NCBI GenBank assembly: GCA_022494885.1 | Contig: JAGVSM010003454.1 | Location: 1 to 64,000, forward strand | Origin: Micrasema longulum | Taxonomy: Eukaryota > Arthropoda > Insecta > Trichoptera > Brachycentridae | Direction of reading: 5' to 3' | DNA: 64,000 nt | Shown here: in pieces, positions 25,101 through 38,100 of the stretch | How the letters are laid out: the number at the start of each line of letters is the position of its first letter | Numbering within the stretch: the stretch's first letter is position 1 | Program-made: the position numbers and the translations under genes | Notes under the pieces: generated by a model | What the model saw: only the letters and a program-made list of their open reading frames with translations | Database searches by the model: none | Told to the model about the DNA's origin: nothing

Positions 25101-26037
25101 CAAATAAAAACTTTTTGCTAAAACGTATTAATAGATTTTAACATTTGAGTTTTAATGTCTTAATACATAATATATAATTTGTTTATAGGACGGTTTTGAT
25201 TGACTACTTAAATCTGAGTTTGCTGAAGGATCCAGTTTATGCAAACATCTGTTTTGGGATAACCATGGCGACATTTTCTGATGCTACGTTCTTTACTTTG
25301 GAACCAATGATGCTCAGCTCTTATGGTTTTGATAAGGTCTGTAAAAGAACTTTGTGTTTTGATAATAAAAATGTATTTTTGTTTTATGGTAGTTTCGCAC
25401 ATTTTTAGGCAGAAGTCGCTTATTGTATCACCGCCGGTGCTGCTACCGATCTAGTATCAAGAACCGCATTTGTCGTTATAAGTTTTTATTTTAATTTGAA
25501 GAGCAGAAATGTTTTCTTTATTGGAAATCTTTTTATTGTCTGTTTCCGTATTGGTGAGTTTTTATGGATTTCCGATAATGTTTAATATGACTTTTTATAT
25601 CTTTTTTAAATAAAAATTTTATTGCAGCATTCGTTAATTTTACTGGATTTTATGAACTGCTGATTTTGACTGGAGGACTTGGATTCTTTAGAAATTGGTT
25701 GCATGTTAATGTTCCTTTGACGTTTGCTGACTATAGTGGTCCTTCTCGATTTCCGGCTGCATATGGCCTCTTCATGCTAGTTTCAGGAATGATATCTTTG
25801 ATTTTGAGTCCTTTGATTGGTAAGTTTGACTTAAAATAAATTCATTGCTAATTCCACTGACGGTTTAATAATTTTGATGGTAACTAACATGTTCTTTTTT
25901 TAGGGTATTTGAGTGACATTACTAAAGATAACGTATTTACCTTAAATGCTTTAACCATCTGTTCACTGTTATGTACAGTTCCTTGGGCCGCAGAGATAAT
26001 TTATGAGTATTTTAAGAAAAAAAAAGTAATGAATTGA
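19141..26037 (+). CDS. Monocarboxylate transporter-like protein (SLC16 family, MFS), complete; 'MCT2'
   Basis: Nine exons: 19141-19254, 20498-20624, 24155-24298, 24410-24679, 24757-25096, 25189-25336, 25409-25553, 25628-25819 and 25904-26037; all phases match and give 537 residues. The start is the ATG before MKIGGGTDG; GGWGYIV at about residues 24-30 is the conserved MCT TM1 motif. TM2-6 follow, including SFNQYFTKKRAVMM and the YGFRGT motif. The central loop (about residues 205-330) is Ser/Asn/Lys-rich and unlike that of MCT1. In TM8 Asp and Arg stand four apart (DLVSR, about 395 and 399), as in active MCTs. It ends KKKKVMN. Exon borders before TM4, between TM9 and TM10 and before TM11/12 match MCT1 in place and phase, so the two are tandem paralogues. 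Substrate unknown. The exon-3 and exon-6 donors (GTTACA, GTCTGT) are weak. Confidence 0.93.
19800..20160 (-). mobile_element. SINE-A copy split by a MITE-1 insertion
   Basis: Minus-strand SINE-A: body at 19825-19899 (CTTCATATGCCAGTCCAGGA) and head at 20030-20115 (AAATCAAACTCAGGACCTC, then GGCGGAC), followed by the GATTTTTACCTGAGGGCAGC word seen near other copies. A 120-bp piece of MITE-1 (19900-20019) interrupts it, flanked by the 11-bp direct repeat CAATATTTCAC at 19889-19899 and 20020-20030. The MITE is therefore younger than the SINE. Both lie in MCT2 intron 1. Confidence 0.75.
20246..20484 (+). mobile_element. SINE-A copy abutting the exon-2 splice acceptor of MCT2
   Basis: tRNA-like head (GTGTAGTAGTCAGCGCG, box B GGTTCGATTACCGG), body with AGTCCCTGGACTGGTACCTG, then the family tail GTGCCCTATGCACCATTAGG and AAAGGGAATGATGATGATTA. 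It is flanked by a perfect 13-bp target-site duplication ATCATGTTTTCAG at 20232-20244 and 20485-20497. The right-hand copy is the actual 3' splice site of exon 2 (exon starts at 20498); the left-hand copy is a duplicate acceptor. Use of the left acceptor would read into the SINE and stop at a TGA about 75 bp in. Confidence 0.9.
20674..22685 (+). mobile_element. piggyBac-like transposon relic
   Basis: About 2.0 kb in MCT2 intron 2, with ends CCCGGCTAACACGATCGTGC (left) and its inverted relative CACGATCGTGAGGGTGGG (right), both containing the palindrome CACGATCGTG. Inside: an acidic N-terminal piece (about 21543-21700, DSVNEVAPDKEGFDDFV), then FFDRYFTIIPLLKRL and GIYGTGTIMVNR (about 21720-21815), MGGVDICNQ (about 22040) and a Cys-rich C-terminus (CCLENCKN...CEKC, about 22420-22520). 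The Asp of DRYFT and of GGVD correspond to the second and third catalytic Asp of piggyBac; the part with the first one is deleted and several stops break the frame. A repeat 'P' copy lies at 20830-21110 inside it. Confidence 0.85.
23215..23830 (+). mobile_element. RTE-like LINE relic (ORF2 C-terminus)
   Basis: Broken frames read ARRDVERRLNAVNKMNGTLS, MSIKGRLAVQNGVLFPILMY, a RRMCGIYMYDRVTNDEIR segment, RERPRKTWHSQINQDL and VKSTRNRG, the usual order of the C-terminal part of insect RTE-type reverse transcriptases. Several stops; no palm domain. It sits in MCT2 intron 2, 1 kb before exon 3. A weak paralogue is at 62300-62870. Confidence 0.8.
23883..24110 (-). mobile_element. Possible retroposon fragment with an A/G-rich tail
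   Basis: On the minus strand the segment ends in a short GAAGAAGAAGAA-type tail at 23900 after G+C-richer sequence (GGAGTCAACGTCTGAACACG). This is the look of a retroposon 3' end, but I cannot name the family. Confidence 0.35.
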
Positions 26038-26073
26038 AGAGTAAATACAGATGACCAGTGAGCTTACAAATAT

Positions 26074-26125
26074 AATAAAAATATAAATTTATTATGAAAA
26101 TATGTGAGATGTGACCAAAAATAAA
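26074..26125. terminator. Overlapping polyadenylation region of MCT2 and CYP4G
   Basis: Between the two stop codons (26037 plus, 26157 minus) lie AATAAA on the plus strand at 26074-26079 and 26120-26125, and AATAAA on the minus strand at 26093-26088 (another overlaps the CYP4G stop). Each gene's signal lies within the other's 3' UTR, so the two mRNAs should overlap in antisense by some tens of bases. Which signals are used is not known. Confidence 0.65.
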
Positions 26126-26156
26126 GTATTCTTCTTATTTAAAAAATAATATTTTA

Positions 26157-29100
26157 TTAAATGTGTTTTTCTCGATGTTCTATTTGGATGCTGAATCCAT
26201 CTTGCCGTTTCAAGATAATATCCGCCTGTAGTTTGAAATCTTTTTCTGTGAGATCTGATAGGATTCTATAATTCCTCAGGACTATTGAAAGCAATACTTT
26301 TAGCTTCAGCATAGCGTATTTCCTCCCTGCAAAAAATAAATACATAAGATGGTCTGAAAATGAATATGAAATAAATTCAAGAAATGACTGTTTTCATTAC
26401 CAACGCAACTCCTGGGTCCTGCGCTAAATGGAATGTAGCTGTAAAAGTGTCTATCCTGAGTCCTTTCGGGTAGGAAGTTATCAGGATCAAATACAAGAGG
26501 ATTCGGGAATACATTAGCATCTCTGTGCATTTTTAATGTGGCAATAATTACTGTCGTTCCATTCGGCAAAACAAGATTTTTAGAAGCTAGAACAGAAAAC
26601 ATTAATCAAATTAATTAATTCTGATTGGTAAATAGCTAATAAAAATGAATAATTATTAAGAAAAAAAGTAAATTTCAGTTAATAAATTAAAGTAAATTAG
26701 TATTCCAATCAACTCAACAAAGGACTCCATGGAGTTGGGATTGGTGTCTCAATTAAAAGTAACATGAATAAAAAAAAATGTAATGCCACATTTGCACGCA
26801 CTATTGTCCTTTTTCCTGGAAAAAAATCCAGTTACTCAGAACAGGACCATGAGAGTTGTATTAAAGTGTGGTCCATATGGTGCCGCCAAATGGTTTAGTG
26901 GCTATTTTTTTCATTAAATGCTGGCATTCAACTGAATGACTAGGCCGTTGGTTGAATGAACGTTAAACCAAAGGGTTGAACGTTGGTGAGCTTCTCTGAT
27001 TTTGATACAGCAAAAATAATAGTATTATTTTTTTATTAATTATTAATTAATTTATTTTGTTATGTGAAGAAGTAAGTGAAATAAGGATAGTTTGGTTAAG
27101 TGAAATAATTTAAAAAAAGATTTTTTAGTCAACTTAATCCTTAACTTAACCTTATAATTAATCTTTAACTTAATAAGTTAAGTAAAAAAAATAATATTAA
27201 ACTTAACCTAACCAGGCGGCTTTTGGTTCGGCCGTTTCCAAAGGGCTAGCTTTCAACCTGCCAACACATTGAACGTTAAGTTACCTTAATTAATTCAACC
27301 AACGGCCTAGCCATTCAGGTGAATCCTGGCATTTAATGAATCGGCGGAGACACATATACCAGGATTAAATTTAAATAAGAGAAATTAAATATCCTTGATA
27401 TTTAAAAGATAACCCTATTCAATACTCTTGACTTAAAATCCCTTAAAAATTGACATTGTTGATAAATAAAAAAACATTAAACTTGAAGTATTGTCCAATA
27501 CGGGATTTATCTCGAACACGGTTATTGCTATACCGATTTTAATTAAACTTTACCCAGATGTAAATATTTTATGTCTAGACCAATTTATCACCTAAGGTAA
27601 CATCTTGGTAGAGTTTTCTGGCTATCACAGGAACTGGAGGATATAACCTTAAAGTCTCTAAGATCACTCTTTCGAGATACTTCATCTCTAGGGTGTCCTG
27701 GAAGGTAACTGGTCTGTCTGATGTGCCGAATATGTCATAAAGTTCTCGGTACACCTTGGCTTGGATATCCTGATGGATTCCCAGGAGACAGAGGACGAAA
27801 CTTGAACCTGCTGCAGTGGTATCGTGACCCTGTAAAAAATAAACAATTATTTTATACTAACTAAGGCTAACCTTTAAATATTTGTTTATAAATATATATA
27901 TATATAAATTACTGTCAAAAAAACTCTCATATCTATATGTATTTTGATTCGTATTTTCTATATCATGATGTGAAAAATTTCAACGCTCATCAGTTCATGC
28001 TTTACCTCTTCATTCTAATTCTCAAAGCACCCTCTTAATACCCACCCACAATTCCTCTTTATTCTCTAACTCAAAAAGGGTCCATGCGGCTCGACTGTGG
28101 AATCATCTCTCATCCACTATCAGAGATGTTACTATAGTGTCGCTGTTTAAATCACGTCTCAAGAAACACATCTTTTCTCTTCTTAATCTCTCCTCCTTTC
28201 CTCTTTCCTCTTTATTCCTTTACCCCATTGAATAATAGTATTGATTTAAGGTTATTTAAAAACACATACAATTATTTCTATTTTTGTATATCTTTAGCTT
28301 TTTATTTTTATTTTCTGTTGAATATGTTTTGCGACAACTACAAAAACGAAACTTTTATTTTATTGTTTGGTTGTTAGAAATTGTTATTTGACAATAAGCC
28401 CGCAAATGTACAATTAGAATTATGCACAAAAAGTTAAATAAATAAATAAAAATAAATAATCTTTGATAACTTTGTGTATATTTGCGATATTTTATTTACA
28501 AATATATTATTTTTTTCAATAAAGTTGTAACGGAGGCATTAAGGGAGACTAGGGTAGAGAAATCGTATATATTTATTGATTGCACGCACTTTTCTGCCCT
28601 AGGGAAAAAAATGTACGTAGAAAGTAAATTCGTTAAAATAGCGTAGCTGACAGAGAGTCCTCCAAGGGTGCTATTCTGAACCACTCTCGTGGCACGAGAA
28701 AACGGTTTTTAAATAAAAACCGGTATGTAAATATACGAGATAATACGGCCACCAGCCTAGAAGTCTATTACAGCTGAGGGTGAAGGTGAGTTTTCTCCCT
28801 CAAAAAAATAATATATACTGCAGAATAGGATCTACGATGCGATACAGACGGGTGAAGTTATATTTTAAATTTTGTGGTGTTCTGCGGGTAAAATAATTTT
28901 GAGACTTGATTGCTGCTCCGGAACGGAAAAAATTGTGTCCCATATTTTTAAATAATAAAATGAATAACCTTCTAAGCCTCTATTTCAGAGGATTGTCAGC
29001 AAGTGAAAAAGAGAGGACATGGTATGTTGTCATGAAAAATACACCAAATTAATGGGGAAAAACTTCCTTGGATTTTTTCTTGCGACTGTCGGGAATCGAA

Positions 29101-32100
29101 CCCGCGACGCCAGCTTCACAATTGGCCATCTAACTAATTGCGCCACAGCGCCTCCCCTGTTTTTACTACACTAGATTAATTAGTCAATTAGTTAATCAGT
29201 TTCCGAATGACACATAATTTTGATAAACTATTATTAAATTGCGTTATCCCAAAATTATTCAATAACCTGCTGAAGACCATTGCATCGGTCAGATGGAATA
29301 TCTTAAAATGATAAAAAAGAATATACGAAATTCACATAGGCATTTATTTTATAAATTAGTTTTAAAAAAATATTAGTACTATAAGAAATTAAGTAATTTT
29401 AAATATATTAATTGAATACGTATTATTTCATTGAAATAAAAGAAAAATAACTACGTGTGTTTATTACAGGTACTAATATATTTTTTTCATATGTTTTTAT
29501 TATTTAATTGTGTCTTTTCTAATTGATTTTATATTAAAATGTGCTTTTTATTATTTAAATGAAATGATTTTTTACTTATGAATTTCAAAATAAATATAAA
29601 TTGTATCTGCTTTGAAGAAAAATTACCTAAAACTAAAATTTAGGAGAAAACGCGGTCTCACTTATCTTCAGACAGACGTATTCCCGTAATTCCTCCCTGG
29701 ATTATAGCACTAGAGCAGTTATTTTTAAACACACTATAGATATTGACCATTGGCGTGTCTCCATTGTTTAACCTTCTTGATAAATTGTTTCTTATGGGAG
29801 CTCGGACCACCCAAAAACCCAAAAAAGCGCACAGTTTTATTTGCCGTCTTCGGACGTACAGTATACAAATATGATATATAGTTTTGAAAAACGAAAAATG
29901 TACTGACACAAAAAAAAACTTATTTTAAAACTCTTTCTTTAAAAAATAGGCAAATCGGCGAAGTTTTAGGGGGCGGAAAACAGGACAGCAAAATATTGAT
30001 TTTGTCGATTTTAGTTCGGCAAAGTTAGTCCAACGTGCAGTTGTCTTTTTCGCACAGTATTGGTAGGCTTTTGTGAGAGAGTAAAAAAATATTGAAATAC
30101 CCATTCATCAAAAATTCATTAAAATTGTCTGGCATCGCATATATAACGATATAATAATATTGTGAGATCTATGTGTAATGAATGTGTGTATGTATTTATT
30201 TATTTCGACGGCTTACGCCTTTGACAAAGTATAAAATAATATTGAAAAACAATTATAATGAAACAAAACACTTGAATACAGTATAAAAAATGTAGATACA
30301 AAAAAAAATCAGCAGAAAATAAGGAAATAATAAATAAAAATTAAATAAGAAATTATACCATATTTATGCAGCAAATTAACAATAAATAAAGGGTTTAAAT
30401 ATGAAAAGTATTGAAGTAACAGAGGCAATGTATCATAGCATAAACAGTAAAACAAGTAAAATTATATCACTAATACATAAAATTACTCATAAATTATTAA
30501 TTTAACTGCTTCATTTAACATTTATAGTTAAGCTCTTCAATCGGAATGTTGAATGTGTTATATCTAAGATTTTGAATTCACAATGGATGAAATAAAAAAG
30601 TCCTTAAATTAAACGAAGGACATCAATATGTTACGGCAAGATAAAAAAAACATAATTTATTTTTTAATTTAATAAACTCCTTTTGAAGCAGTTTAAGCTC
30701 CGAGATCTCCCGGTACAATAAATAAAAGTGATGCACGCTTACTTTGAGGAATTTAAAAAAGCAAAAATGCCGCCAGGTATTTAAGGGTTCTTTTCCTTAT
30801 TTCCTGCGAGAAATTTTATTACCTACCTCAAACATTATTGTGTCAACTTCTTCTTTAATTTCATAGTCTGTTATATCCGCAGTGCCATTTTGGGATGCTT
30901 CAATCATGAGGTCCAGAAAAGCGAGCCTCCTTTTTTCACCTGCCAAAGTAATATAATGTTTTATGTTATGTCATTTGGACAAATATTTTCCTCGGTTTTT
31001 GTTTACGCACGAGAAGAAATTGCGATTATTATTATTGCATGAATTCATTCGACGGTTTCGAGTTAATGATGAAATGCATTTTTATTGTTTTTTTCAGCAA
31101 TTGAGACCCCTCGATTATATCAAACCACGGGAGTCACATTGAATGAAATGTTCAGAAAACAAGATTTTGATATTTTGAACATGATAACTTTTAAACCAAA
31201 TGAGATAATTTTAATCTTTAAAGAACTTTCTATGGTAAAAAATGATTATTTTGATAATAATAGTACATATTATAATAGCGTATCTGGGAGTAGTGATGTT
31301 TTATGCATTAAAAGAATTTTATTTCAACTTTAAAAAAATAAAGTACGACAAAAGTGGACTTTTGTGTTTTGTTCACTCATAAAATAGCTTATTGCGATAA
31401 TTTCTCCATGTTTAACTTCGAAACGGCAAAAAGTGGACTCATGTTTTTTATCCTCAAAGGGAAATATATTTTTTACTGCCTATTTGAATCGTTTTTATAT
31501 ATCAACAATATTTTGAGTTTGTCCAAATTTTTGTGGATAAAGTAATGTATGGAAAATGAAAAAAAAAATAATCAGGCGTTGCCTAGTATGTAGGTGAAAT
31601 AATTCAATTACACAAATCTCATCCGCATTAATAAAAGTTTCAGCTATTTAACTTAACAAACATTAAAATATGAAAGAATTAAGGATATAGATGTTCAAAT
31701 ATGGGCAGAACGGCCATGTATGTATTCATTGCAACAGATAGGTAAAATTTTTTTAGAAGAAAATATAGAAGTCTAGGCATTTACAGGGCTTATAACATGT
31801 CGTTGGCTAGTTTAAGTGGCTACTTTGAATACTAACATTCATCATTCTGCCTGAGCTTAAACATTCACAAATTCTCAACTCTTGAATCTGTTGACTTTTG
31901 TGAAGAAGTTTTGTAAAAGAGCTCAAACGTTTATCGAAGTGGGTTAGATTCATATGGCTAAATGATTTCATCGAGCTTTATTATTTCACGTCTGAAAAAT
32001 TTACTTCTTTTTACACCAGTTAGTTATATCGAAAATATTTCAAGTATGTCCAAATGTTTGTAGACAAGGATAGATTAATTTGTTCAATCGTTGAATTTGC

Positions 32101-35100
32101 ATTTTTTTAATAAAAAAAACAGTATTTTTATAACAATACCCTTTAAAAAAAATTGTATGCACATTTTTATGCACGTTCTTTTGTTCTTGTTTTGAATTAA
32201 TGATAGAACTCGGTTACCTTCACTTATAATTATTGTTATGATAACTACACAAATTATCCCTTTTTCGTAAACTTGTCAAAGTAGTTCTTTCCCAATTGGA
32301 TGCAACATTCGTTATTTTCTAACAATGTTGAAGGAAATATTATATCCCTGAGAGCGTTCCAATATTTATACGTTTATAATTTTTCATTGTTATGGTGGAT
32401 GCACCCATTTAAGGGATTTGTGTTCCAAACTAAAATATTTTTATTTCTCATATCGTTAAACACGATACAAAATTATTTGAAGGGTGCTTATTAAATAAAA
32501 TATAATGAACACAATTGCACAATTTCACAATTTCACGGCATTACTGAAAAATGCATTAAATGTAATTCAATTTGTGGAAATAATAATAAGAAGAATACGT
32601 TTTTTAGTTGTGACAACTTTAAAAAAATATAACTTATTATCGTCAAAATACGATTCCACCAAGAAATTTCCATATGGAAACATAATCTATTTTAGGATAT
32701 ATTTAAGTATGGGGTATCATTTCATTAATTTACCAATGTTTGAATATGTCTAAATGCTTGCAGACTGGCTGGATTTCCTCCTTAGGGAGTTATTCATATT
32801 TAAATTTATTTCAACAGAGATGGAAAACATTGTTGAAAACATGTTACACAGTGTGTAAAGTGGCCACTTAAACCAGCCAATGACAGGTCTTATGCCTTGT
32901 AAATGCCTAGACTTCCATATTCCCTTCTCAACAATGTTTTCTGTTGAAATAAATTTAAACATTAATATATTATGATTATTACACAGTTTTAAGAAAAATC
33001 GCCGAATAACTGTTTGCTCTTGCTTTTTCTAACTCTTAAAAGACTGTGGTAAATAATCCCTTTACGTGCGGAAATGTAACATCGTGTTACCATAAGCAAA
33101 AGACGAAATATTTTAAAGCTCAGAAATATGAAAAAAAAAAACGTGGAGACAAATAGTTTAATAATTCTTTTTCCATAATTTATAAAAATAAACATAAAAT
33201 TTAGCCCTGTTGTAGCAAAAAATATATATAAATCGTTAATCGCCGCTCATAATTCACGCATGCGTCCTTTATCACTGTCAACAACCGACTAAATTTGTTT
33301 CACACAACACCGGCTACGGTGGCTACAAAACAGTGTCTCTGTCTTTCTTGTTACATGTTCTATCTTCGCGCTCTCTTTAATACAGATGTGTTGCTGTATT
33401 TGCGGACATCATTCTTCGGGTAGTAAGGTTAAATATTATTGATTGATTTGGTGCTTATTTTGTAGAACTCCATTTTTCAACTTATCATATTAGAAATCAA
33501 ACACTGATTTGAGACTACTGAACACTTTATTTTATTTTTATAAATATAAAAACAACAACAATTGTCACGAAATTTTTATTTTTATATTTTTTGTATTTGT
33601 AAACATAAAATAAAGTGTTTAGTAGAATCAAATCAGTGTTTGATTTCTTATATTATAAGGTTAAATGTTTTTTGTATTAAAATCCAGTATAGTTATACAA
33701 CTTTTACTTTTTAAATCCAGTGTGAAAATGTCAATTTAAAGATTATAAAAAATGCAACTTAATCATTTAAAAACATAAGAAAGACATATCAAGTCTTGTA
33801 TCGCATATCCACGAGTGTGACATCACAGCCATACAAGAGTTAAGAATGAATCAACGGATTATATTAATCAGACAAGTACCCTTTTGATATAAAAAAGTAC
33901 AGTATCAGTTTTGTCAGTCAAATGCATTAAATAAATATTTATGAGTCACATAACTTCTATTTTATTTAGTTAGTGTCAGGTGTAATAATATGTGACTCAT
34001 ATTGTTAGGTGCAACTCATTACAAGTTTTTTCTTACCTACGTCATTTTCATCAATTTCATCTATGTCATCTTTAAATCCCTTAATTGGGTCATTCTGAGT
34101 GTTTGATATTGGTGGTTCTTTTTTTAATTTGATTAATTGTTCTTTAGTCTCATTATTACTTTTAGTCTGTAATTTATATTCGCTTTTCTTTCTCCGCAGC
34201 ACCTAAAATATGGAAATAATAGGCTATATTTGTTGAATTAGAAACAGGCATCAATAAAGATTTTTGTTTCACCTGATGCGGACATTTTAAAAACACTATG
34301 TAGGTTCAATATAAAACATTACAATGACTCTAATATGTTGTTACTTTTAAAAATAGCAGGTGGATAAGGAGTAGACCTTTTTACATACCGTAAATTATTT
34401 CTATGACTAAAAATTGACTAGGTTTTAATTGTGAAATATCTTCTTATTTTTTTAGTATTATATATTATTTTTATGCTTTGTAATTTATATTTGTTAAAAT
34501 TTTCTTATTATTATTAGTATTTACATTTTTAAATTATAAATATTATACTTTAAAATTCATATTTATCCATAAATTTAAAAATTTTATCCATTAAAAATAA
34601 AATTTATTATCGGTTTATTTTCTAATTGATATTTATTTTTAATTTTTTGATATTATTATTATCTGTTTTTTTTAACCATCAATAATAATAAAAAAAACAT
34701 GTAAAAAAGAAGTTCCTGCCTAAACAAAGGAATTTTCAAGCTAGTCGAGACCTGAAACAAAAAACCTCTCTACATTTTAAAATTGTTAAATAAATACAAT
34801 ATGGAATTATTACGTTTTTTTTTACATTTTTAAAGTAATACGGGTAAATGAAATACTGTTTAGTAAAAAAAATATTTTTTTTTACTAAGTAGAATAATTT
34901 ATTTTTTTTAATTTGAAATTTTTAATTCCCACAAAAACGGTCATTGCATTGGCCACGCCCCTAATACGTCATATAATGTTATTTTTTAACTTTGTTCCTA
35001 ACCGTTCAAATTAATGTCACGAATCTTGACGCGAAAATTATGAATGCCAAACAGGTCTCGGTTTTTCTAGTAACATAGTTTTTTTTATATATTAAAAAAA

Positions 35101-38100
35101 AAAGTTATGTATGAAAACATTTCTCCACAATATCCAAATTGATTTTGAAAATACAATTAATTATTCCAAATCCATTTCAAATATATTTTTATCGATATCC
35201 GTATTATGTGATATTTCCCTATTCTTTATTCAAAGTGAAGTTCTTTAAATCAAATACCATTGTGAAACAAATAAACCATCAAGTGCGTCGTTTCCCCGTA
35301 GCGGTAGGCTAAGATAATAGAACGCCACAATATTATATTATCATTCTAATATTTTTTACATATTATCATGCACGCACGCCGATTATACGGACTTTTGACA
35401 TTTCAACCATCAACTACGTATTGAATTGTTCATGTCGTGTCTTTCTCAGTCATTCTCATTTTCTGTTATCATCTGCAACATCTCATTTGTGCATATATTG
35501 TAGTTGGTTTTACCGCACATTTGCTCGAAAGATATAATTTTAACTTCATTTACTATTTTCATTTATGTATAATACTTGATTTTGAAATTCTGTACTTCAC
35601 ATTTATAGATTAGAGTCGGTATTTGGGACTTTAACCACTGTTTTCATCGTAAATTAATTTGTTGAAAAAAAAAACAGTACCAAGAGTTTCTCGGCATAAT
35701 TGTAATATCTTCTAAATAAAGTACGAGTGAAACGATAAACGTGATACAAATAAACGATAAAATTAAATTAAGGCTTCTTAATGAGTGAGTATGTTTCTGA
35801 AATTCCCTTTTTTCGCTTGATTGCATAGCAAAAATTAACAGGCTATTGCAAATATAATTAAAATCAAGATTGTGACCACATTAATGCATTTTTTACTAAG
35901 TATCTATACTTTACCCTGTTCGTCAATCCATGAATGACGCTGAGAAGTTTCTTTTGTTGTTCGGCAAATGATGTCATGTTGAAAATAATATTTGGACGTA
36001 GCCAAAATTTGTAATGTCTCTGGTGGATTATATCACACATCCTAAAATAACAATTGTAATAAAATGTTTAGTTTCAATATTTTTTTAGTCGGGACATGAA
36101 TAGTTGTAAATAGCCGTAATAAAAAATAAACATAAAAAATAGACTTGATGTTTAATGAGTTGTCAAAAGAGATGAGGGATGCTGTGTTCATCGCATCATT
36201 ACGTGCGATGGCGATGATTTTCGTTTAAAACAAACATCCATATAGGTAGATAGAGTGTCATCGGAAAGCGTCTGAATTTTATGTTTTGTTTTTGAAATAT
36301 TTTTTTTATTTGAGTTATTAGTTAAGTTATAATTAGTAAACTAGGTGTTTAAATTTTATTTGTACTTATCTGTAACTACCTAAAATAAAAACGTTATATT
36401 ATATATACCTTCAACTTTTAAAAAATCATACCAGTCTGACGATGTCGCGAGTGGCGAGAGTAACAAAACCGGTTATTGATCGATGAAACGAATGGTGCCA
36501 ATTTATCTTTCATTAAACAAATATATATAATGAATTATAATGAACTTTCACCAAGAAATATCACTAACCAATTGAAATGTTTTTGGTATATTTACTTACT
36601 TCATTACTGCCATTGCATAGTCAAATCCTCCACTTTCCTGTGAAGTTTTATTTATACCCATCGCCGTTTCTGAAAATCGGTAAATTCTATTTTCAAAACC
36701 ATAAAAAAATTAAAAAATATTTTTTGTGATGAGAATTCATACTTGATAAAAAAGCTTGTATAGCTTTGAAACCGGTAAGTAGAAAAAAAAGCGTTTAAAA
36801 ACAATGTGGCTCATATTTATAAAACCACAAAGTTATTGTTCCAAATATAAAATTTATTGTAAAACATTAAGTTCATAGCCATAACATATCGTTTATTTTC
36901 TGAGCGTTATTTGATCTATGTATGTATAAATGGTAAATAATCAGTCAGAAATATTGTAGAACCTACAACGGATTTGATTTTTTTTTAAAATTCAACTTTG
37001 CCGGGATTCAAATATTTAAGATTTTTTTAATCATCCTATTATCAGCATTGCGTTTCAAAGTGTTTAGTAAGATTAATAAATCTTTATTTTAAAGTTCTTG
37101 TCTTTTGGTTATGCCCAAATGTTTTGCAAAAGTAATGGTCCCCGCAACATAAGTAAGTGTTCTGAAGGAGTCTCTATAAATATAAGGAATTCAACATTGT
37201 TGAACGATTGAAATATTTGTTAATTAAAGGTACAGTCGGTGTTCCTGGCTATAATACAATGTAGGTCCCATATATAGTAGATTTAGCAATTCTGAATACC
37301 GATACGTCTGATCTCAAGATATACCTGAATACATCGACAAAAATTGAAAGTTCTTTTAAGGCTGTAATGTGATGAAAAGTAAGTAAATTGTAAGATTTTG
37401 CCATTTTCAAACGCCGTTCTTTTAAAATTGCTCCATTAAAAAAATAATCATCATTTGTTGCGCTACAGCCCGTTGTGGGCCCTGGCCTCCTCCAAAATTT
37501 GTCTCCATTTGTCTTTGCACCCCACGGCTCTTCTCCAGTTCATCAGGCCAATCACTCTAATGTCACTTTTCACATTATCCAGACATTTAATTTTGGTCTG
37601 CTTCTGCTTCGTCTGCCTTCCGGAGTGGTATAAAGAATATTTTTTGGGGTATGGTTATCATTCATTCTGTGCACATGGCCCAACCATTGTAATCTTCTTA
37701 TTTTGATGAATTGCGCAATGTTAGGTTCACAATACAGTGCCTATAATTTATGATTAAACCGTCTCCTTCACACTCCGTTTTGGTTGATAGCATCAAATAT
37801 CTTCCTTAATAATTTTTTTTCGAATATTAATACCATATTTTCATCTCTTTTGGTCATAACCCAGCATTTGGCACCATATGTTATGACCGGTCTGAGGAGA
37901 GTTTTATAAATAATGGTCTTAGTTTTTCGAGTGAGCAATTTGGATCCCAGATGTTTAAACAAGCCATAATTACATCTGTTTGCTGCCGATATCCGTGCTC
38001 TAATCTCGGTACTATAATTGTTATCATTAGTCATTTCAGTACATAAATATTCAAAGGAATTGACATTTTCTATGTGGTGTGACCCAACGTCAATTGCCTA

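Larger units (their letters stand above)
30940..34036. other. CYP4G intron (3.1 kb)
   Basis: Holds two MITE-1 copies and copy A of the Cys-rich module (separate entries). The open frames at 31085-31545 and 32300-32753 are AT-rich and resemble no protein; I take them as chance. Acceptor for exon 7 at 30941-30940, donor GTAAGA at 34036. Confidence 0.55.

Noticed and set aside
31085..32753. Several AT-rich open frames in a CYP4G intron
   Set aside because: Composition is typical of chance frames in AT-rich DNA; no motif, no splice logic.
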